Shown: positions 43,700-53,773, counted from the first letter of the stretch. The stretch: 59,299 nucleotides of DNA from an uncultured Collinsella sp. (GCA_900542965.1 UQPY01000002.1:1-59299), one strand, 5' to 3'. Program-made: numbers and translations. The notes: a model not told the origin generated them from the letters alone.

Positions 43700-44854
43700 T
43701 TAGAAGCTACCGCGCTTCAGGAAGTCGGGAAGCTCGAACTGATCGTTGCCGAAGTTAGGAAGCTCGGTGCCACCGACGTTGCGGGTCGGAGCGGCCTGAG
43801 CCGGGCTCGTGGCAGGAGCGGTGCGCTGCGGCTCAGCGGAGGCAGCGGCCTTGCTCTGAGACTGCTGAGCAGCAAAGAGCTCGTCCTGACGGTTGACGTT
43901 GGAGTCGGAGAAGCCCGTAGCGATGACGGTGATACGCACCTGATCGCCCAGGGACTCGTCCACAACGGTACCGAAGATGATGTTGGCCTCGGGGTCGACG
44001 GCGTTGGCGACAACGTCGGCGGCGTCGCTGATCTCCTGGATGCCCAGGTCCTTGGAACCGGCGATGGAGAGCAGCACGCGCGTGGCACCATCGATGGAGC
44101 TCTCGAGCAGCGGGCTGGAGATGGCCTGCTGGGCAGCGTCGACGGCACGGGTGTCCCCAGAAGAGGTACCGATACCCATCATGGCGGTACCGGCCTGCTT
44201 CATGATGGTCTTAACATCGGCGAAGTCCAGGTTGATGATACCGGGGACGGTGATGAGGTCGGTGATGCCCTGGGTGCCCTGGGAAAGGACGCCATCGGCA
44301 ATCGCGAAGGCCTCGAGCATGGTGGTCTTCTTCTCGGCGATGTCGAGCAGCTTATCGTTAGGGATGACGATCATGGTGTCGACGCAATCGGAGAGGGTCT
44401 TAATGCCCTCCTCGGCGCTCTTCTTGCGCTTGCGGCCCTCGAAGGTGAAGGGCTTGGTCACGACGGCGACGGTCAGCGCACCGACCTCGTTCATCGCGAT
44501 ATCGGCAACGATGGGAGCAGCGCCGGTACCGGTGCCACCGCCCTCGCCGCAGGTGATGAACACCATGTCGGCACCAGCGAGCGCCTCGGCAATGTCGTCG
44601 CGGGACTCATCGGCAGCCTTGCGGCCAACCTCGGGGTTGGCGCCGGCGCCCAGGCCGCGGGTAAGGTCGGTGCCGATGTGCACCTTGATATCGGCATCAG
44701 AGATCGCGAGTGCCTGAGCATCGGTGTTGATGGCAACAAACTCGACGCCGCGGATGCCCTCTTCGATCATTCGATTGACCGCGTTGGTACCGCCGCCGCC
44801 GACGCCGACCACCTTAATGACGGCAAGGTAGTTGTTGATCTCTGTCTCGTGCAT
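43700..44854 (-). CDS. ftsZ: Cell division protein FtsZ
   Basis: 384-aa tubulin-like GTPase that forms the Z ring. The GTP-binding signature CGEGGGTGTGAAP is near residue 101; VVGVGGGGTNAVNRM starts the Rossmann fold near residue 14; the T7 catalytic loop is NLDFADVKTIM. The C-terminal peptide (ELPDFLKRGSF) is the conserved tail that binds partners such as SepF. GGAGG precedes ATG at 44854. ftsA is absent next to it. Confidence 0.98.
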   Translation of the reverse strand: MHETEINNYLAVIKVVGVGGGGTNAVNRMIEEGIRGVEFVAINTDAQALAISDADIKVHIGTDLTRGLGAGANPEVGRKAADESRDDIAEALAGADMVFITCGEGGGTGTGAAPIVADIAMNEVGALTVAVVTKPFTFEGRKRKKSAEEGIKTLSDCVDTMIVIPNDKLLDIAEKKTTMLEAFAIADGVLSQGTQGITDLITVPGIINLDFADVKTIMKQAGTAMMGIGTSSGDTRAVDAAQQAISSPLLESSIDGATRVLLSIAGSKDLGIQEISDAADVVANAVDPEANIIFGTVVDESLGDQVRITVIATGFSDSNVNRQDELFAAQQSQSKAAASAEPQRTAPATSPAQAAPTRNVGGTELPNFGNDQFELPDFLKRGSF

Positions 44855-44910
44855 GTCGGTCCTCCGAACAAAGGTTATAGCCATAGCATGGGTCGACCCC
44901 TGCGCACATT

Positions 44911-44922
44911 AACCTTCAGGTT
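44911..44922. promoter_or_regulatory. 12-bp palindrome in the ftsZ leader
   Basis: AACCTTCAGGTT is a perfect palindrome 57 bases upstream of ftsZ within the 199-base ftsQ-ftsZ spacer. It could be an operator; no known regulator matches with confidence. Confidence 0.3.
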
Positions 44923-45053
44923 GAAAGTAAATGCAAAGGTAAACCGTATTATGTTTGCACATTATGAACGTATCAGTCAAATAATTGACCGTGAAAACCA
45001 AACAAACCAGATAAACGGCGTGGTATGGCCCCTCAACAAAGCATCAACCAGCG

Positions 45054-46310
45054 CTACGAGGTCGGAGCGTTCCTAAATGTATAGTTACCCGGAGAGCGCA
45101 CATTGATATACGTTACGCCCTCTACCTGCGAAAGCAGCTTGGTGACTACGCGCTCCTTCTTGACGATATCGTTCGAATCGCCCAGCGACACCTCAATGCC
45201 GTTATTGAGGTTTGCCGAGATGGCTTCGACCGAAGGCGTGGAAATATCCTTGACTTGTCCCAAGAACTCGCTCGAAAAACCACGCACATAATCCAAGCCA
45301 GCCTTAACGGCCTTGGAGCTCACTGCCTGGCCGGAAACCGGAGCGACATCCGCCGAGACATCAGTCAACAACACCGCGCCATAGTGCTTAGCGAGCGCCA
45401 GCGCGGCATCAATGCCGGTCAGGGTATTTGAGCCCTGCCCCGTCGTGATGACGTTGCCCTGGTCATCCACTTCGACCGACGTCGACAGCGGGGCGATCCA
45501 GGTGTCATCATCCCCGATGGCCCAGGCAAGGTCATCGGAGCTGATATAGGCAATTGCAATGACCTTGCGCTCCATCGGCGTAATGATGAGCGTATGTGGG
45601 AACTGACGCTGGACATCCACGCCCGAGACCCACGGGTTCTGCTTGAGGTCCTCGGTAATCTGGTCGGGATCGACGTTAAAAAGCGACGTTCCCTCGGGCA
45701 AATCGATCAGCTGGATAGCATCGTGCTTCGTCACATGCTCGCTGCCTTGAATCTGAATATCAGTGGCGGTAAACAATCCAGAGTTAATCACCACGATAGC
45801 AACGACGACGAGCACGGCCAAGACGGCCAAAACGCCGCCCACGATTTTGCCTTTGCCTGTAACGACAGAAGCGGCGTCTGATGTTTTATTTGCCATCGCC
45901 CTAAGTAAAGACAACGGGTTGACGCCTTTTTTACCCGAAGGCTTCTTGGCGGTAGCCGGCACCGATGTCAGCGAGCGCGGTTTCGATGCGCCCAGCGTGC
46001 GACTCGGACGCGCCGCCTTAGTTCCTGTCGAGGGCTTAGGAGTTGCCATAGGACGGGCAGGCTTGGCGCCCATAACAGGCTTTGACGTCACCGAGGGACG
46101 CGAGGACTTTTTTGCGGCCGGACGATTACCGAGCTGCGAGCCGACAACCGGACGACTGGTCTGTCGAGCATGCCCGACAGGCTTAGAGTGCGCGACGATA
46201 TTGCGTTGAGGTTTGGCAGGCGCGCCGGAACGCCCTCCGGCGCGGCGGAAGGTGGGTTTCGATGCTCTAGAAGCCGAGGAATTTAACTTCCGGTCTGAGC
46301 TCGATGCCAT
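45054..46310 (-). CDS. ftsQ: Cell division protein FtsQ/DivIB
   Basis: 418 aa, longer than usual because of a basic, Ser/Pro/Ala/Lys/Arg-rich cytoplasmic tail of about 150 residues. One membrane helix (IVGGVLAVLAVLVVVAIVVI, about 155-174) follows, then a POTRA domain (FTATDIQIQGSEHVTKHDAIQLIDLPEGTSLFNVD) and the beta domain. It bridges early and late divisome proteins with FtsL. GGGAGG precedes ATG at 46310, and the first 44 bases overlap the end of murB. Confidence 0.92.
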   Translation of the reverse strand: MASSSDRKLNSSASRASKPTFRRAGGRSGAPAKPQRNIVAHSKPVGHARQTSRPVVGSQLGNRPAAKKSSRPSVTSKPVMGAKPARPMATPKPSTGTKAARPSRTLGASKPRSLTSVPATAKKPSGKKGVNPLSLLRAMANKTSDAASVVTGKGKIVGGVLAVLAVLVVVAIVVINSGLFTATDIQIQGSEHVTKHDAIQLIDLPEGTSLFNVDPDQITEDLKQNPWVSGVDVQRQFPHTLIITPMERKVIAIAYISSDDLAWAIGDDDTWIAPLSTSVEVDDQGNVITTGQGSNTLTGIDAALALAKHYGAVLLTDVSADVAPVSGQAVSSKAVKAGLDYVRGFSSEFLGQVKDISTPSVEAISANLNNGIEVSLGDSNDIVKKERVVTKLLSQVEGVTYINVRSPGNYTFRNAPTS

Positions 46311-47178
46311 ACGCCTCCCTCACCTTTCCGTGCACATGTCTGATAACCGCGGCAACGTCATCGGCCGAGGCAGTTCCGTTATTAACGATAAAATTAGCGT
46401 GAACGGGCGAAACTTCCGCGCCGCCAATCGAAAAACCCTTTAATCCACAATCCTCGATAAGCTTGCCCACGCTCGCATCGGGCGGGTTGCGAAAGACCGA
46501 CCCGCAGGATGCGCGACCCATGGGCTGTGTACGCTTGCGCCTCGTCAGGTACCGCTCCATGCGCTCGCGAATGTCGGCCTTGGGCGCCGGTTTAAGCTTG
46601 AGCACGCACTCGAGGATGATCTCATTGCGGGGAAGGCTACATTCGCGGTAGCCCCAAGTGATCTCGGACCCCGCATAATGTTTGATACCGGATGCCGGGT
46701 CAAACGTTACGACATCCTCAACCAGCGAGCCAATCCACTCGGTCCGTGTGCCGGCATTCATAGATATCGCACCGCCAACCGAACCAGGGATGCCAACGGC
46801 AAACTCAAGGCCCGAGAGGCTACGCGACAGGGCATCGTTGACCAGGCGCGCAAACATCACGCCCGCACCGACCGTCAGCGTACAACCGTCATCGGCAACA
46901 ACCGTGCGCTGAAACTCACGTCCGAGCGAAATGACGGCGCCGCGATAACCGCCATCGGCAACCAGCAGATTGGAGCCCTTGCCGATGATGACCCACGGCA
47001 CCTGCTCGCGATCGAGCACCGCCACGGCGCGGCGGAGGGCATGATAGCTATGGCACGTCACAAAGAGGTCGGCCTTGCCGCCGATACGATAGCTCGTATG
47101 ACGCGCAAGGCGCTCGTCCTCGATCACATCCGTGTCGATCATGCCCGAGAGCGCCATGACGGCGTTAAACAGACCCAT
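46267..47178 (-). CDS. murB: UDP-N-acetylenolpyruvoylglucosamine reductase
   Basis: 303 aa. It reduces enolpyruvyl-UDP-GlcNAc to UDP-MurNAc with FAD and NADPH. HTSYRIGGKAD (about 27-37) and VIIGKGSNLLVAD form the FAD site; GIPGSVGGAISMNAG follows; GSVFRNP contains the catalytic serine, and the C-terminal half has the VHANFIVN motif. The start ATG 47178 follows the murC stop by five bases. Confidence 0.96.
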   Translation of the reverse strand: MGLFNAVMALSGMIDTDVIEDERLARHTSYRIGGKADLFVTCHSYHALRRAVAVLDREQVPWVIIGKGSNLLVADGGYRGAVISLGREFQRTVVADDGCTLTVGAGVMFARLVNDALSRSLSGLEFAVGIPGSVGGAISMNAGTRTEWIGSLVEDVVTFDPASGIKHYAGSEITWGYRECSLPRNEIILECVLKLKPAPKADIRERMERYLTRRKRTQPMGRASCGSVFRNPPDASVGKLIEDCGLKGFSIGGAEVSPVHANFIVNNGTASADDVAAVIRHVHGKVREAYGIELRPEVKFLGF

Positions 47179-47183
47179 TAGAC

Positions 47184-48602
47184 TTAAGCGTCTTTCTTGG
47201 CAGTCAGATACTCAATGAACTCGGGACCGACGGTCGTAACGTCACCGGCACCCATAGTGAGCAGCAGGTCGCCCTCGCCCACCATCTGCTCGAGCTCCTG
47301 ATTGAGCTCAAGACGGCTGGAGCAGTACACGACCTCCTTGCCAGGATGCTTGGCGCGCACGGTATCGGCGAGCATCTTAGAGGTAACACCCGGAATGGGC
47401 ATCTCGCCAGCCGAGAACACATCAATCAGCAGCAGTTTATCGGCATTGGCAAATGCATCGGCAAAGTCGTCGCACAGGGCCTGCAGGCGCGAATAGCGGT
47501 GCGGCTGGAACACGACGTCGACGTGCTTGTAGCCCAGCGACGAAGCAGCAGCAAGCGTCGCCTTGATCTCGGTGGGGTGATGGCCGTAATCATCGACCAC
47601 GGTGATGCCATCGATATCGCCCACGTGGGTAAAGCGACGGCGGACGCCCTCAAAGCTCGAGAGCGCCTTGGCGGCGGCGTCGATGTCAAGGCCCAGGACA
47701 TGGGCGACGGTGAGCACCGCCGTGGCGTTGAGCATGTTGTGGCGACCGGGATTGCTCTTGATCTCCACAGCGTGCTCAGTGCCGTCCTCAAAGCGAACGA
47801 TAAAATCGCTCTGGATGCCCTTGACATCCGGGTGCATGCAGACGATGTCGTTGCTCTCGGCAAAGCCGTAGGAAAGCACGTGACGACCCGTCGACTTGGC
47901 GAGCTCGACCAGATGCGGGTCCTCACCGCAGACGATAACGGTGCCGTCCTCGCCCACCAGGCTCATGAATTTGGCGAAAGTTGCCTCGATCTCCTCGATA
48001 CCCGAGTAGTGATCGAGGTGGTCGGCCTCGACGTTGGTCACGATGACCACGTTGGGGTTCAGGAACAGGAAGGAGCTGTCGGACTCGTCGGCCTCAGCGA
48101 CAAAGTAGTCGCCCGAGCCGTTCTTGCCGTTCGTGTCATAGCCCTCGACGATGCCACCGATCAAGAAGCTCGGATCCAGACCCATGCGGTCGAGCATGGT
48201 GGCGCACATCGAAGACGTGGTGGTCTTGCCATGCGTGCCGGCAACAGCGACGGTGGTGTAGCCGTGGCCCAAAGCAGAGAGCATCTTGGCACGGGGCCAC
48301 ACGGGAATACCAAGCTCGCGAGCGCGCACGAGTTCAGGGTTGGACTCCGGAATAGCGGTGGAGACAACAACCACGTCGGGCTTGACCTCGTCGATCGTGG
48401 CGGCCTCATGGCCCACATGCACCTTCACACCAGCGCGGGTAAGCTGGCGGATATAACGTGACGTCTTAAGGTCGGAGCCGGTAACGGCATAACCGCGCTC
48501 GTGAAGAACGAGGGCGATGCCGCTCATGCCGGCGCCGCCGATACCGATAAAGTGGGCGCTCTTAAACTCGGGCGCGGAGGTTGCAGTCTGGGAATCAGCC
48601 AT
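47184..48602 (-). CDS. murC: UDP-N-acetylmuramate-L-alanine ligase
   Basis: 472 aa Mur ligase that adds the first amino acid to UDP-MurNAc. HFIGIGGAGMSGIA (about 18-31) is the UDP-binding loop, AGTHGKTTTSSM near residue 120 the P-loop, then DESDSSFLFL and NVEADHLDHY. The C-terminal domain has DDYGHHPTEI and FQPHRYSR. ATG at 48602 starts MADSQT; AAGGAG is about 12 bases upstream, slightly far. A 97-base gap separates it from murG. Confidence 0.97.
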   Translation of the reverse strand: MADSQTATSAPEFKSAHFIGIGGAGMSGIALVLHERGYAVTGSDLKTSRYIRQLTRAGVKVHVGHEAATIDEVKPDVVVVSTAIPESNPELVRARELGIPVWPRAKMLSALGHGYTTVAVAGTHGKTTTSSMCATMLDRMGLDPSFLIGGIVEGYDTNGKNGSGDYFVAEADESDSSFLFLNPNVVIVTNVEADHLDHYSGIEEIEATFAKFMSLVGEDGTVIVCGEDPHLVELAKSTGRHVLSYGFAESNDIVCMHPDVKGIQSDFIVRFEDGTEHAVEIKSNPGRHNMLNATAVLTVAHVLGLDIDAAAKALSSFEGVRRRFTHVGDIDGITVVDDYGHHPTEIKATLAAASSLGYKHVDVVFQPHRYSRLQALCDDFADAFANADKLLLIDVFSAGEMPIPGVTSKMLADTVRAKHPGKEVVYCSSRLELNQELEQMVGEGDLLLTMGAGDVTTVGPEFIEYLTAKKDA

Positions 48603-48699
48603 GTGCTCGTGTACTCCTTGCGTAAACACTGCCTGTAACCCGTTAACTGTACCGCACCTACCGCATCAGCGCGAGGGCGACCGACGATATCCCGTCTAA

Positions 48700-49815
48700 C
48701 TAACGCAAACCCTCTACCGCATCCGCCAGAAGAGCGGCGGCCCTATCCTGAGCCAGACCACGCGCCGCCTGACGCATGGCGTCGCGCGCCGCCGCGTCAT
48801 CGACCAGGTGCAGCAGTTCATCGGCAAAGGCAGAACCGTCGATATCGGCATCGGCGCAGAGCACGCCGGCCCCAGCGTCGACCAGATAACGGGCATTGGT
48901 GGTTTGGTGGTCGGCCGTCGCATGCGGGTACGGCACGAGCACCGAAGGCACGGCGAGTGCAGCGATCTCGGCCACGCTCGATGCGCCCGAACGCGAGAGC
49001 ACCAAATCGGCAGCAGCCAGCATATCGCCCATGTTGTCGATGTAAGGCTGGACGCGGTAACGCTTCGCCTCCTCGGGCGTCAGCGCCAAAGCGCGCTCGG
49101 TCTCCTCAAAGCCGTCGGCACCCGTCGAATGCAACACATAGAGGTTCTTGCGCGAAAGCAGCTCGTTTTTGAGCGAAGCCACACGCTCGTTGAGGTGCTG
49201 GGCGCCAAGTGAACCGCCAAAGACGAGCAGCAGCGTAGCGTCCTCGGGAACGCCAAGTGCCTTGCGGCCGCGAGCGCGATCGCCCTCGATCACCGAGCGA
49301 CGTACGGGGTTGCCGGTCATGAGCACGTGGTCAGGGTCACCTTCGCGCTCAAAGACCGAACGCGCTGCCGGCACCGAGATGCACACGCGGGCGGCGTGGG
49401 AGTTCATCATCTTGTTGGCCAGGCCCGGAACAGAGTTCTGCTCATGCAGCAGATACGGAACGCCCGCGCCCTTGCACCACCCCAGCAGCGGAACCTCGAC
49501 ATAGGCACCAAAACCGACGGCAGCATCGGGCTTGCCGACCTTTGAGAAATAACTGGCGAGCGCACGCTTGGCCTTGTTGACACGCCACAGCGAGGTCAGC
49601 GCCGTCCAAGGACGGGAGCGGTCGAAGCCCGTGACCGTAATGGGCACAAAATCAAACCCAGCCTCGGGGACCAGACGACCCTCGAGCTTGCGCGACTGGC
49701 CCACGAACACAACGTGGTGGCCACGGTCACGCAGCTCTTCGGCCAAGGCAAGCGCGGGGTTGATATGTCCTGCCGTGCCGCCGGCTGCAATAGCAACGGT
49801 CATTTTATCGGTCAT
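48700..49815 (-). CDS. murG: UDP-GlcNAc:lipid I transferase MurG
   Basis: 371 aa GT28 glycosyltransferase making lipid II at the inner membrane face. AAGGTAGHINPALALAEEL near residue 9 is the N-terminal glycine loop; FGAYVEVP, HEQNSVPGLAN, FGGSLGAQHLN and SRSGASSVAEIAAL (UDP-binding) follow. ATG at 49815 has GAAGGG upstream and overlaps the ftsW end by 11 bases, so the two are translationally coupled. Confidence 0.97.
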   Translation of the reverse strand: MTDKMTVAIAAGGTAGHINPALALAEELRDRGHHVVFVGQSRKLEGRLVPEAGFDFVPITVTGFDRSRPWTALTSLWRVNKAKRALASYFSKVGKPDAAVGFGAYVEVPLLGWCKGAGVPYLLHEQNSVPGLANKMMNSHAARVCISVPAARSVFEREGDPDHVLMTGNPVRRSVIEGDRARGRKALGVPEDATLLLVFGGSLGAQHLNERVASLKNELLSRKNLYVLHSTGADGFEETERALALTPEEAKRYRVQPYIDNMGDMLAAADLVLSRSGASSVAEIAALAVPSVLVPYPHATADHQTTNARYLVDAGAGVLCADADIDGSAFADELLHLVDDAAARDAMRQAARGLAQDRAAALLADAVEGLR

Positions 49816-51325
49816 GGTAGTCCCTTCGTACACGCGGTCCCTGGTCGTCGGTGCGCAGACGCGCCGACGGGTCCGAGTTCAAATCGATTCGATTATATCC
49901 GCCGCCCGCATTGCGAGGAGTGGGGCGCTGAGGACGACCTTGCGGCGCCGTTCGCTGACGCGGGCGGGCTGCCGGCTCGGTCGCAGAGCCATCCAGGACG
50001 GTAAAACCGTTACGCGAAGATCGCTCGCCGCGCACGTGGGGCACGCCGGCGGTACTCTCATCCATAACGGCAAAGCTCTCACGGCGGCGGTCATACTCAT
50101 CGCGGCGGGCGCTCTCATACGAAACGCGCAGGATCAGACCGGCAAGCATAAGCGACACGATAATCGACGAACCGCCGTAGCTAATAAACGGCAACGGTTT
50201 GCCCGTCATGGGAAACACGTTGAGGATGCCCAGCGCGTTAATCAAAAATTGCACCGCGAGAATGACCGCGGAGCCAGACGCCATGAGCGCGCCCCGACGA
50301 TCGGTCGCCTGCTCGGCAATGCGAAACGCCGAGTAGATCAGCATCGCAAACACCAAGAAGAACAGCACGGTTCCGACAAAACCGACTTCCTCGCCAATGA
50401 TGGCCAAGATGTAGTCATTGTGCGCCTCGGGCAGATACGAGTACTTCATGGTTGAGTTGCCGATGCCACGGCCGAACAGACCGCCCGAGGCAAAGGCCAT
50501 GATGGCAAGCGTGGCCTGATAGCCATCACCATACTCGTCGGCCCAAGGGTTCAAGGCAACCTGAATACGCACCATACGGTACGGCTCTGCGACAAGCGCA
50601 ATCACGATCACGAGAATGCCGAAGATTAGCACGCCGATGATAAATCTGGGGTCGAGACCCGCAAACAACGCCATGCACATGAGGGTCAACAGGATGATCA
50701 GGACAGTACCGAAATCGGGCTGGATAAAGATCAGAAAGAGCGAAATGCCCAGGTAGATGCCCATCTTGCGAAGGAATTCGTTGATGTTGCCACCGGGCGA
50801 AAAGAACCGATCAAGCATGATGGCCGAATACGCAATGGCAAATGGCTTTAAAAACTCGGAAGGCTGGAACTGAATGCCGGCGATGTTGAGCCAGCGCGTG
50901 GCGCCACGGCTGCCGCTGCCCACCAAGAACACCAGAAACAGTAGCCCTATCATGCCGATGAGGAAGATCCTGAGCACATCCTCCCCAAACCAGCTGTCCG
51001 GCAAAACGCGCACGATGGCAATCAGCGCCAGAACACCGACCACGGCAAACGCGGCCTGTCGACCCAGAAAAAACGTCGCCGAGCCATTCTCGTGCAGCGC
51101 CTCGACCGAAGACGCCGAGTACACCATCAGCAGGCCAAAGCATACCAAGGCAAACAAGCAGGCCATGAATATCAAACGGGGACGCATGATGCGGGCGGGA
51201 ACGCCGGCAATATAGCGTTCGCTAAACGACTGCCCGCCGCGACCGGAACGCGGTGTGCTGCGCCGCGAGGAAGCACGGTCCGAGTCGGGCCTCCTCATAC
51301 CTTGTCGGGGGCTCTCCTCTCTCAC
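49805..51325 (-). CDS. ftsW: Septal peptidoglycan polymerase FtsW
   Basis: 506-aa SEDS glycosyltransferase that polymerises lipid II with its partner FtsI. The cytoplasmic N-terminus of about 40 residues is basic. The core runs from RPRLIFMACLFALVCFGLLMVYSASS to KPLPFISYGGSSIIVSLMLAGLILRVS; HNDYILAIIGEEVGFVG is the SEDS signature with the catalytic-loop region before it. An Arg/Pro-rich tail of about 100 residues follows. GTG at 51325 fits AGGGG at six bases; TTG 51331 and ATG 51298 are alternatives. Confidence 0.94.
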   Translation of the reverse strand: MREESPRQGMRRPDSDRASSRRSTPRSGRGGQSFSERYIAGVPARIMRPRLIFMACLFALVCFGLLMVYSASSVEALHENGSATFFLGRQAAFAVVGVLALIAIVRVLPDSWFGEDVLRIFLIGMIGLLFLVFLVGSGSRGATRWLNIAGIQFQPSEFLKPFAIAYSAIMLDRFFSPGGNINEFLRKMGIYLGISLFLIFIQPDFGTVLIILLTLMCMALFAGLDPRFIIGVLIFGILVIVIALVAEPYRMVRIQVALNPWADEYGDGYQATLAIMAFASGGLFGRGIGNSTMKYSYLPEAHNDYILAIIGEEVGFVGTVLFFLVFAMLIYSAFRIAEQATDRRGALMASGSAVILAVQFLINALGILNVFPMTGKPLPFISYGGSSIIVSLMLAGLILRVSYESARRDEYDRRRESFAVMDESTAGVPHVRGERSSRNGFTVLDGSATEPAARPRQRTAPQGRPQRPTPRNAGGGYNRIDLNSDPSARLRTDDQGPRVRRDYHDR

Positions 51326-51334
51326 CGGCAACCC

Positions 51335-52741
51335 CTATTCCATTTGCGATTTCGCCGCAGCGGCAAGCTGGGCCACATAGTCCTTAAACACGCGGCCGCG
51401 CTCCTCATAGCCCGAGAACTCATCGAACGAAGAGCAGGCAGGAGAAAGTAAGATCACGTCGCCACGGCTCGACAGCGAACGGGCGACGTCCACGGCATCG
51501 CGCAGGTCATCCGCCTGGGCTATATCCACATCGCCATCGACATCGGCCTCGTCCATAGCGGCGGTGAACCGCTCGCGCGCATCGCCAAAGCAGACGACCG
51601 AGCGTACGTTATCCATAACAACGCGCGCGAAGTCCGTGAGCGGCGTGCCCTTATCGTGGCCGCCGAGCAGCAAGATCACGTCGTCATCGGGAAATGCCGT
51701 CAGCGCCTTCTCGACCGCATCGGTGTTGGTCGCCTTGGAATCGTTGACGTAGCGCACGCCGTCAATCTCGCCACACGGCTCCACGCGGTGCTCGAGCGGC
51801 TGGAACGAGGCCAGACCGCGGCAGACACCATCGACATCGGCACCGACTGCCAGGGCAGCCGTGGCAGCGCACAGGGCATTGATAACATTGTGATGACCCG
51901 AGATCTTGAGCTCGGATGTAGTGATGAGCGGGGTCTCGACGCCCTTCAGGCGCACGATCATCTTGCCATCGCGCACAAATGCGGCATCCTCGCCCTCGGG
52001 CTCGTCAAAAGCGACCTTGCAGATGCGACGACCCGGCATGTAGATGTACTCATCGAACTCGTGAATGCCGGCGTCTTCGACGTCGACAACCGCCAGATCG
52101 TCATCGACCATATTGTCAAACAGTTTGATCTTGGCAAGCGCATAGTTCTTATGGCTCTTATGCCAGCCCAAGTGGTCGGGAGTGATGTTGAGCAGCACTG
52201 CCACACGAGGGTGGAGCTCGGTGGTCGTAGCAATCTGATAACTCGAGAGCTCAGCCACAAACCATTCGTTGTGGGCTCGGCCGTCAATCTCGTTGACCGG
52301 CGGCTCGCCGATGTTGCCGACAGCTACGCTGGCCTCGCCGGCAACCTTGAGCAGATAATCAGTCAGCGACGTGGTGGTCGTCTTGCCGTTGGTGCCCGTG
52401 ATGGCAATCCAGTTATCGGGCGACAGACGATAGGCAAACTCTGGCTCACCCATAATCTGAGCGGCATGTTCGCGCCCGGCCTTAAAGAAGCCCGAGAACT
52501 CCGAGATGCCCGGGCACGTCACGCATACGTCATAGGCGCCCTCGACCTGTTCGGTCCCATAGACAAACGACGCACCAGCAGCCTCGAGCGCACGCGTGGC
52601 GTCATTGGGCTCAGAGGTGCCGCCGCCATACACGGTAACGGCGTTTACGCGCTCGGGATGCGCCAGCGCCCAGCGGGCGACATCGAGACCGGACTTGCCC
52701 TGACCCAAAACGAGCAGGCTAAAGACATCAGCAAGAGGCAT
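51335..52741 (-). CDS. murD: UDP-MurNAc-L-Ala:D-glutamate ligase
   Basis: 468 aa. It adds D-glutamate to the stem peptide. The N-terminal LLVLGQGKSGLDVARW binds the uridine; ITGTNGKTTTTSLTDYLL near residue 114 is the P-loop; LNITPDHLGWH and HNVINALCAATAA are Mur-ligase motifs; YVNDSKATNTDAVEKAL in the C-terminal domain is MurD-specific. ATG 52741 lies nine bases after mraY. Confidence 0.97.
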   Translation of the reverse strand: MPLADVFSLLVLGQGKSGLDVARWALAHPERVNAVTVYGGGTSEPNDATRALEAAGASFVYGTEQVEGAYDVCVTCPGISEFSGFFKAGREHAAQIMGEPEFAYRLSPDNWIAITGTNGKTTTTSLTDYLLKVAGEASVAVGNIGEPPVNEIDGRAHNEWFVAELSSYQIATTTELHPRVAVLLNITPDHLGWHKSHKNYALAKIKLFDNMVDDDLAVVDVEDAGIHEFDEYIYMPGRRICKVAFDEPEGEDAAFVRDGKMIVRLKGVETPLITTSELKISGHHNVINALCAATAALAVGADVDGVCRGLASFQPLEHRVEPCGEIDGVRYVNDSKATNTDAVEKALTAFPDDDVILLLGGHDKGTPLTDFARVVMDNVRSVVCFGDARERFTAAMDEADVDGDVDIAQADDLRDAVDVARSLSSRGDVILLSPACSSFDEFSGYEERGRVFKDYVAQLAAAAKSQME

Positions 52742-52750
52742 GAAAGACCA

Positions 52751-53770
52751 CTATCCCAACTGGAAGAACAGAGCAAGGCCAACGGCGCCAAAGGCCGCAG
52801 CGATAATCCAAAAACGAATAACGACCTTGGTCTCGGCCCAGCCCTTCTTTTCGAAATGATGATGGATGGGCGCCATAAGGAAGACGCGCTTGTGCGTAAA
52901 GTGGAAGTAGACAACCTGAATCATGACCGACAGGGTCTCAACGATAAATAGGCCGCCGATGATGAGGGAGACGACCTCGGTGTTGGTCATGATGGACGTG
53001 CAGGCAAACGCGGCGCCCAGGGCAAGCGAGCCGGTATCGCCCATAAAGATGCTCGCCGGATAGCAGTTGAACCACAGAAAGCCCAAGCAGGCACCGGCAC
53101 ACGCGGTGCAGAAGATGGACAGGTTCACGTCTCCGTGCAAAAACGCCATGGCAGCCATGGCGAGCATGGCGATCATGGAGGTGCCGCCAGCAAGACCGTC
53201 AAGGCCATCGGTCAGGTTCACGGCATTAGAAAGACCGGCAATCATCAGCCAGCAAAAGACAATGTAGAGCCACGGGAACGAAAGGCCGCAGATGGTGGTC
53301 GAAAGAACACCGAGGTCAATCGTCAGGCCGCCGGGAAAACGAATCTCGGGGGCGACACCGCACCAGTTAACGGCAAGTACCGTAAAGGTGACACAGATAA
53401 TGGTTAGGCCGATCATCTTGGCATGAGGCGTCAGACCGAGCGAGCGCCCATGCGTAACGGAGGTCAGGTCGTCGATCAGGCCCAGCACGCCGGTCGCCAG
53501 CGTGGCGAGCAGCACAAGCACGAGCTCGGTGGTGAGCTTGCCCATCAGCAGGCAGGTCAGCGAGATCGCGACGAGGATGACAACGCCACCCATGGTGGGC
53601 GTTCCCTGCTTAACCAAATGACGCTTGGGGCCGTCGGCACGAACCTGCTGGCCGATACCCTCGACCTTGAGTAGTTTGATCCACCACGGCATGAGCAGCA
53701 GCGCAATGGCAGCGGCGATGCCAAGCCCCAAAAAAGCCTGATACGTTGGATACGAGGGATTGCCGAACAT
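52751..53770 (-). CDS. mraY: Phospho-MurNAc-pentapeptide transferase MraY
   Basis: 339-aa polytopic enzyme that links the cytoplasmic precursor to undecaprenyl phosphate, giving lipid I. KQGTPTMGGVVIL (about 54-66), the D-D motif in GLIDDLTSV, NAVNLTDGLDGLAGGTSMIA and FMGDTGSLALGAA are catalytic segments; the C-terminal MAPIHHHFE is the histidine motif. ATG 53770 lies three bases after the murF stop. Confidence 0.97.
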   Translation of the reverse strand: MFGNPSYPTYQAFLGLGIAAAIALLLMPWWIKLLKVEGIGQQVRADGPKRHLVKQGTPTMGGVVILVAISLTCLLMGKLTTELVLVLLATLATGVLGLIDDLTSVTHGRSLGLTPHAKMIGLTIICVTFTVLAVNWCGVAPEIRFPGGLTIDLGVLSTTICGLSFPWLYIVFCWLMIAGLSNAVNLTDGLDGLAGGTSMIAMLAMAAMAFLHGDVNLSIFCTACAGACLGFLWFNCYPASIFMGDTGSLALGAAFACTSIMTNTEVVSLIIGGLFIVETLSVMIQVVYFHFTHKRVFLMAPIHHHFEKKGWAETKVVIRFWIIAAAFGAVGLALFFQLG

Positions 53771-53773
53771 GGG

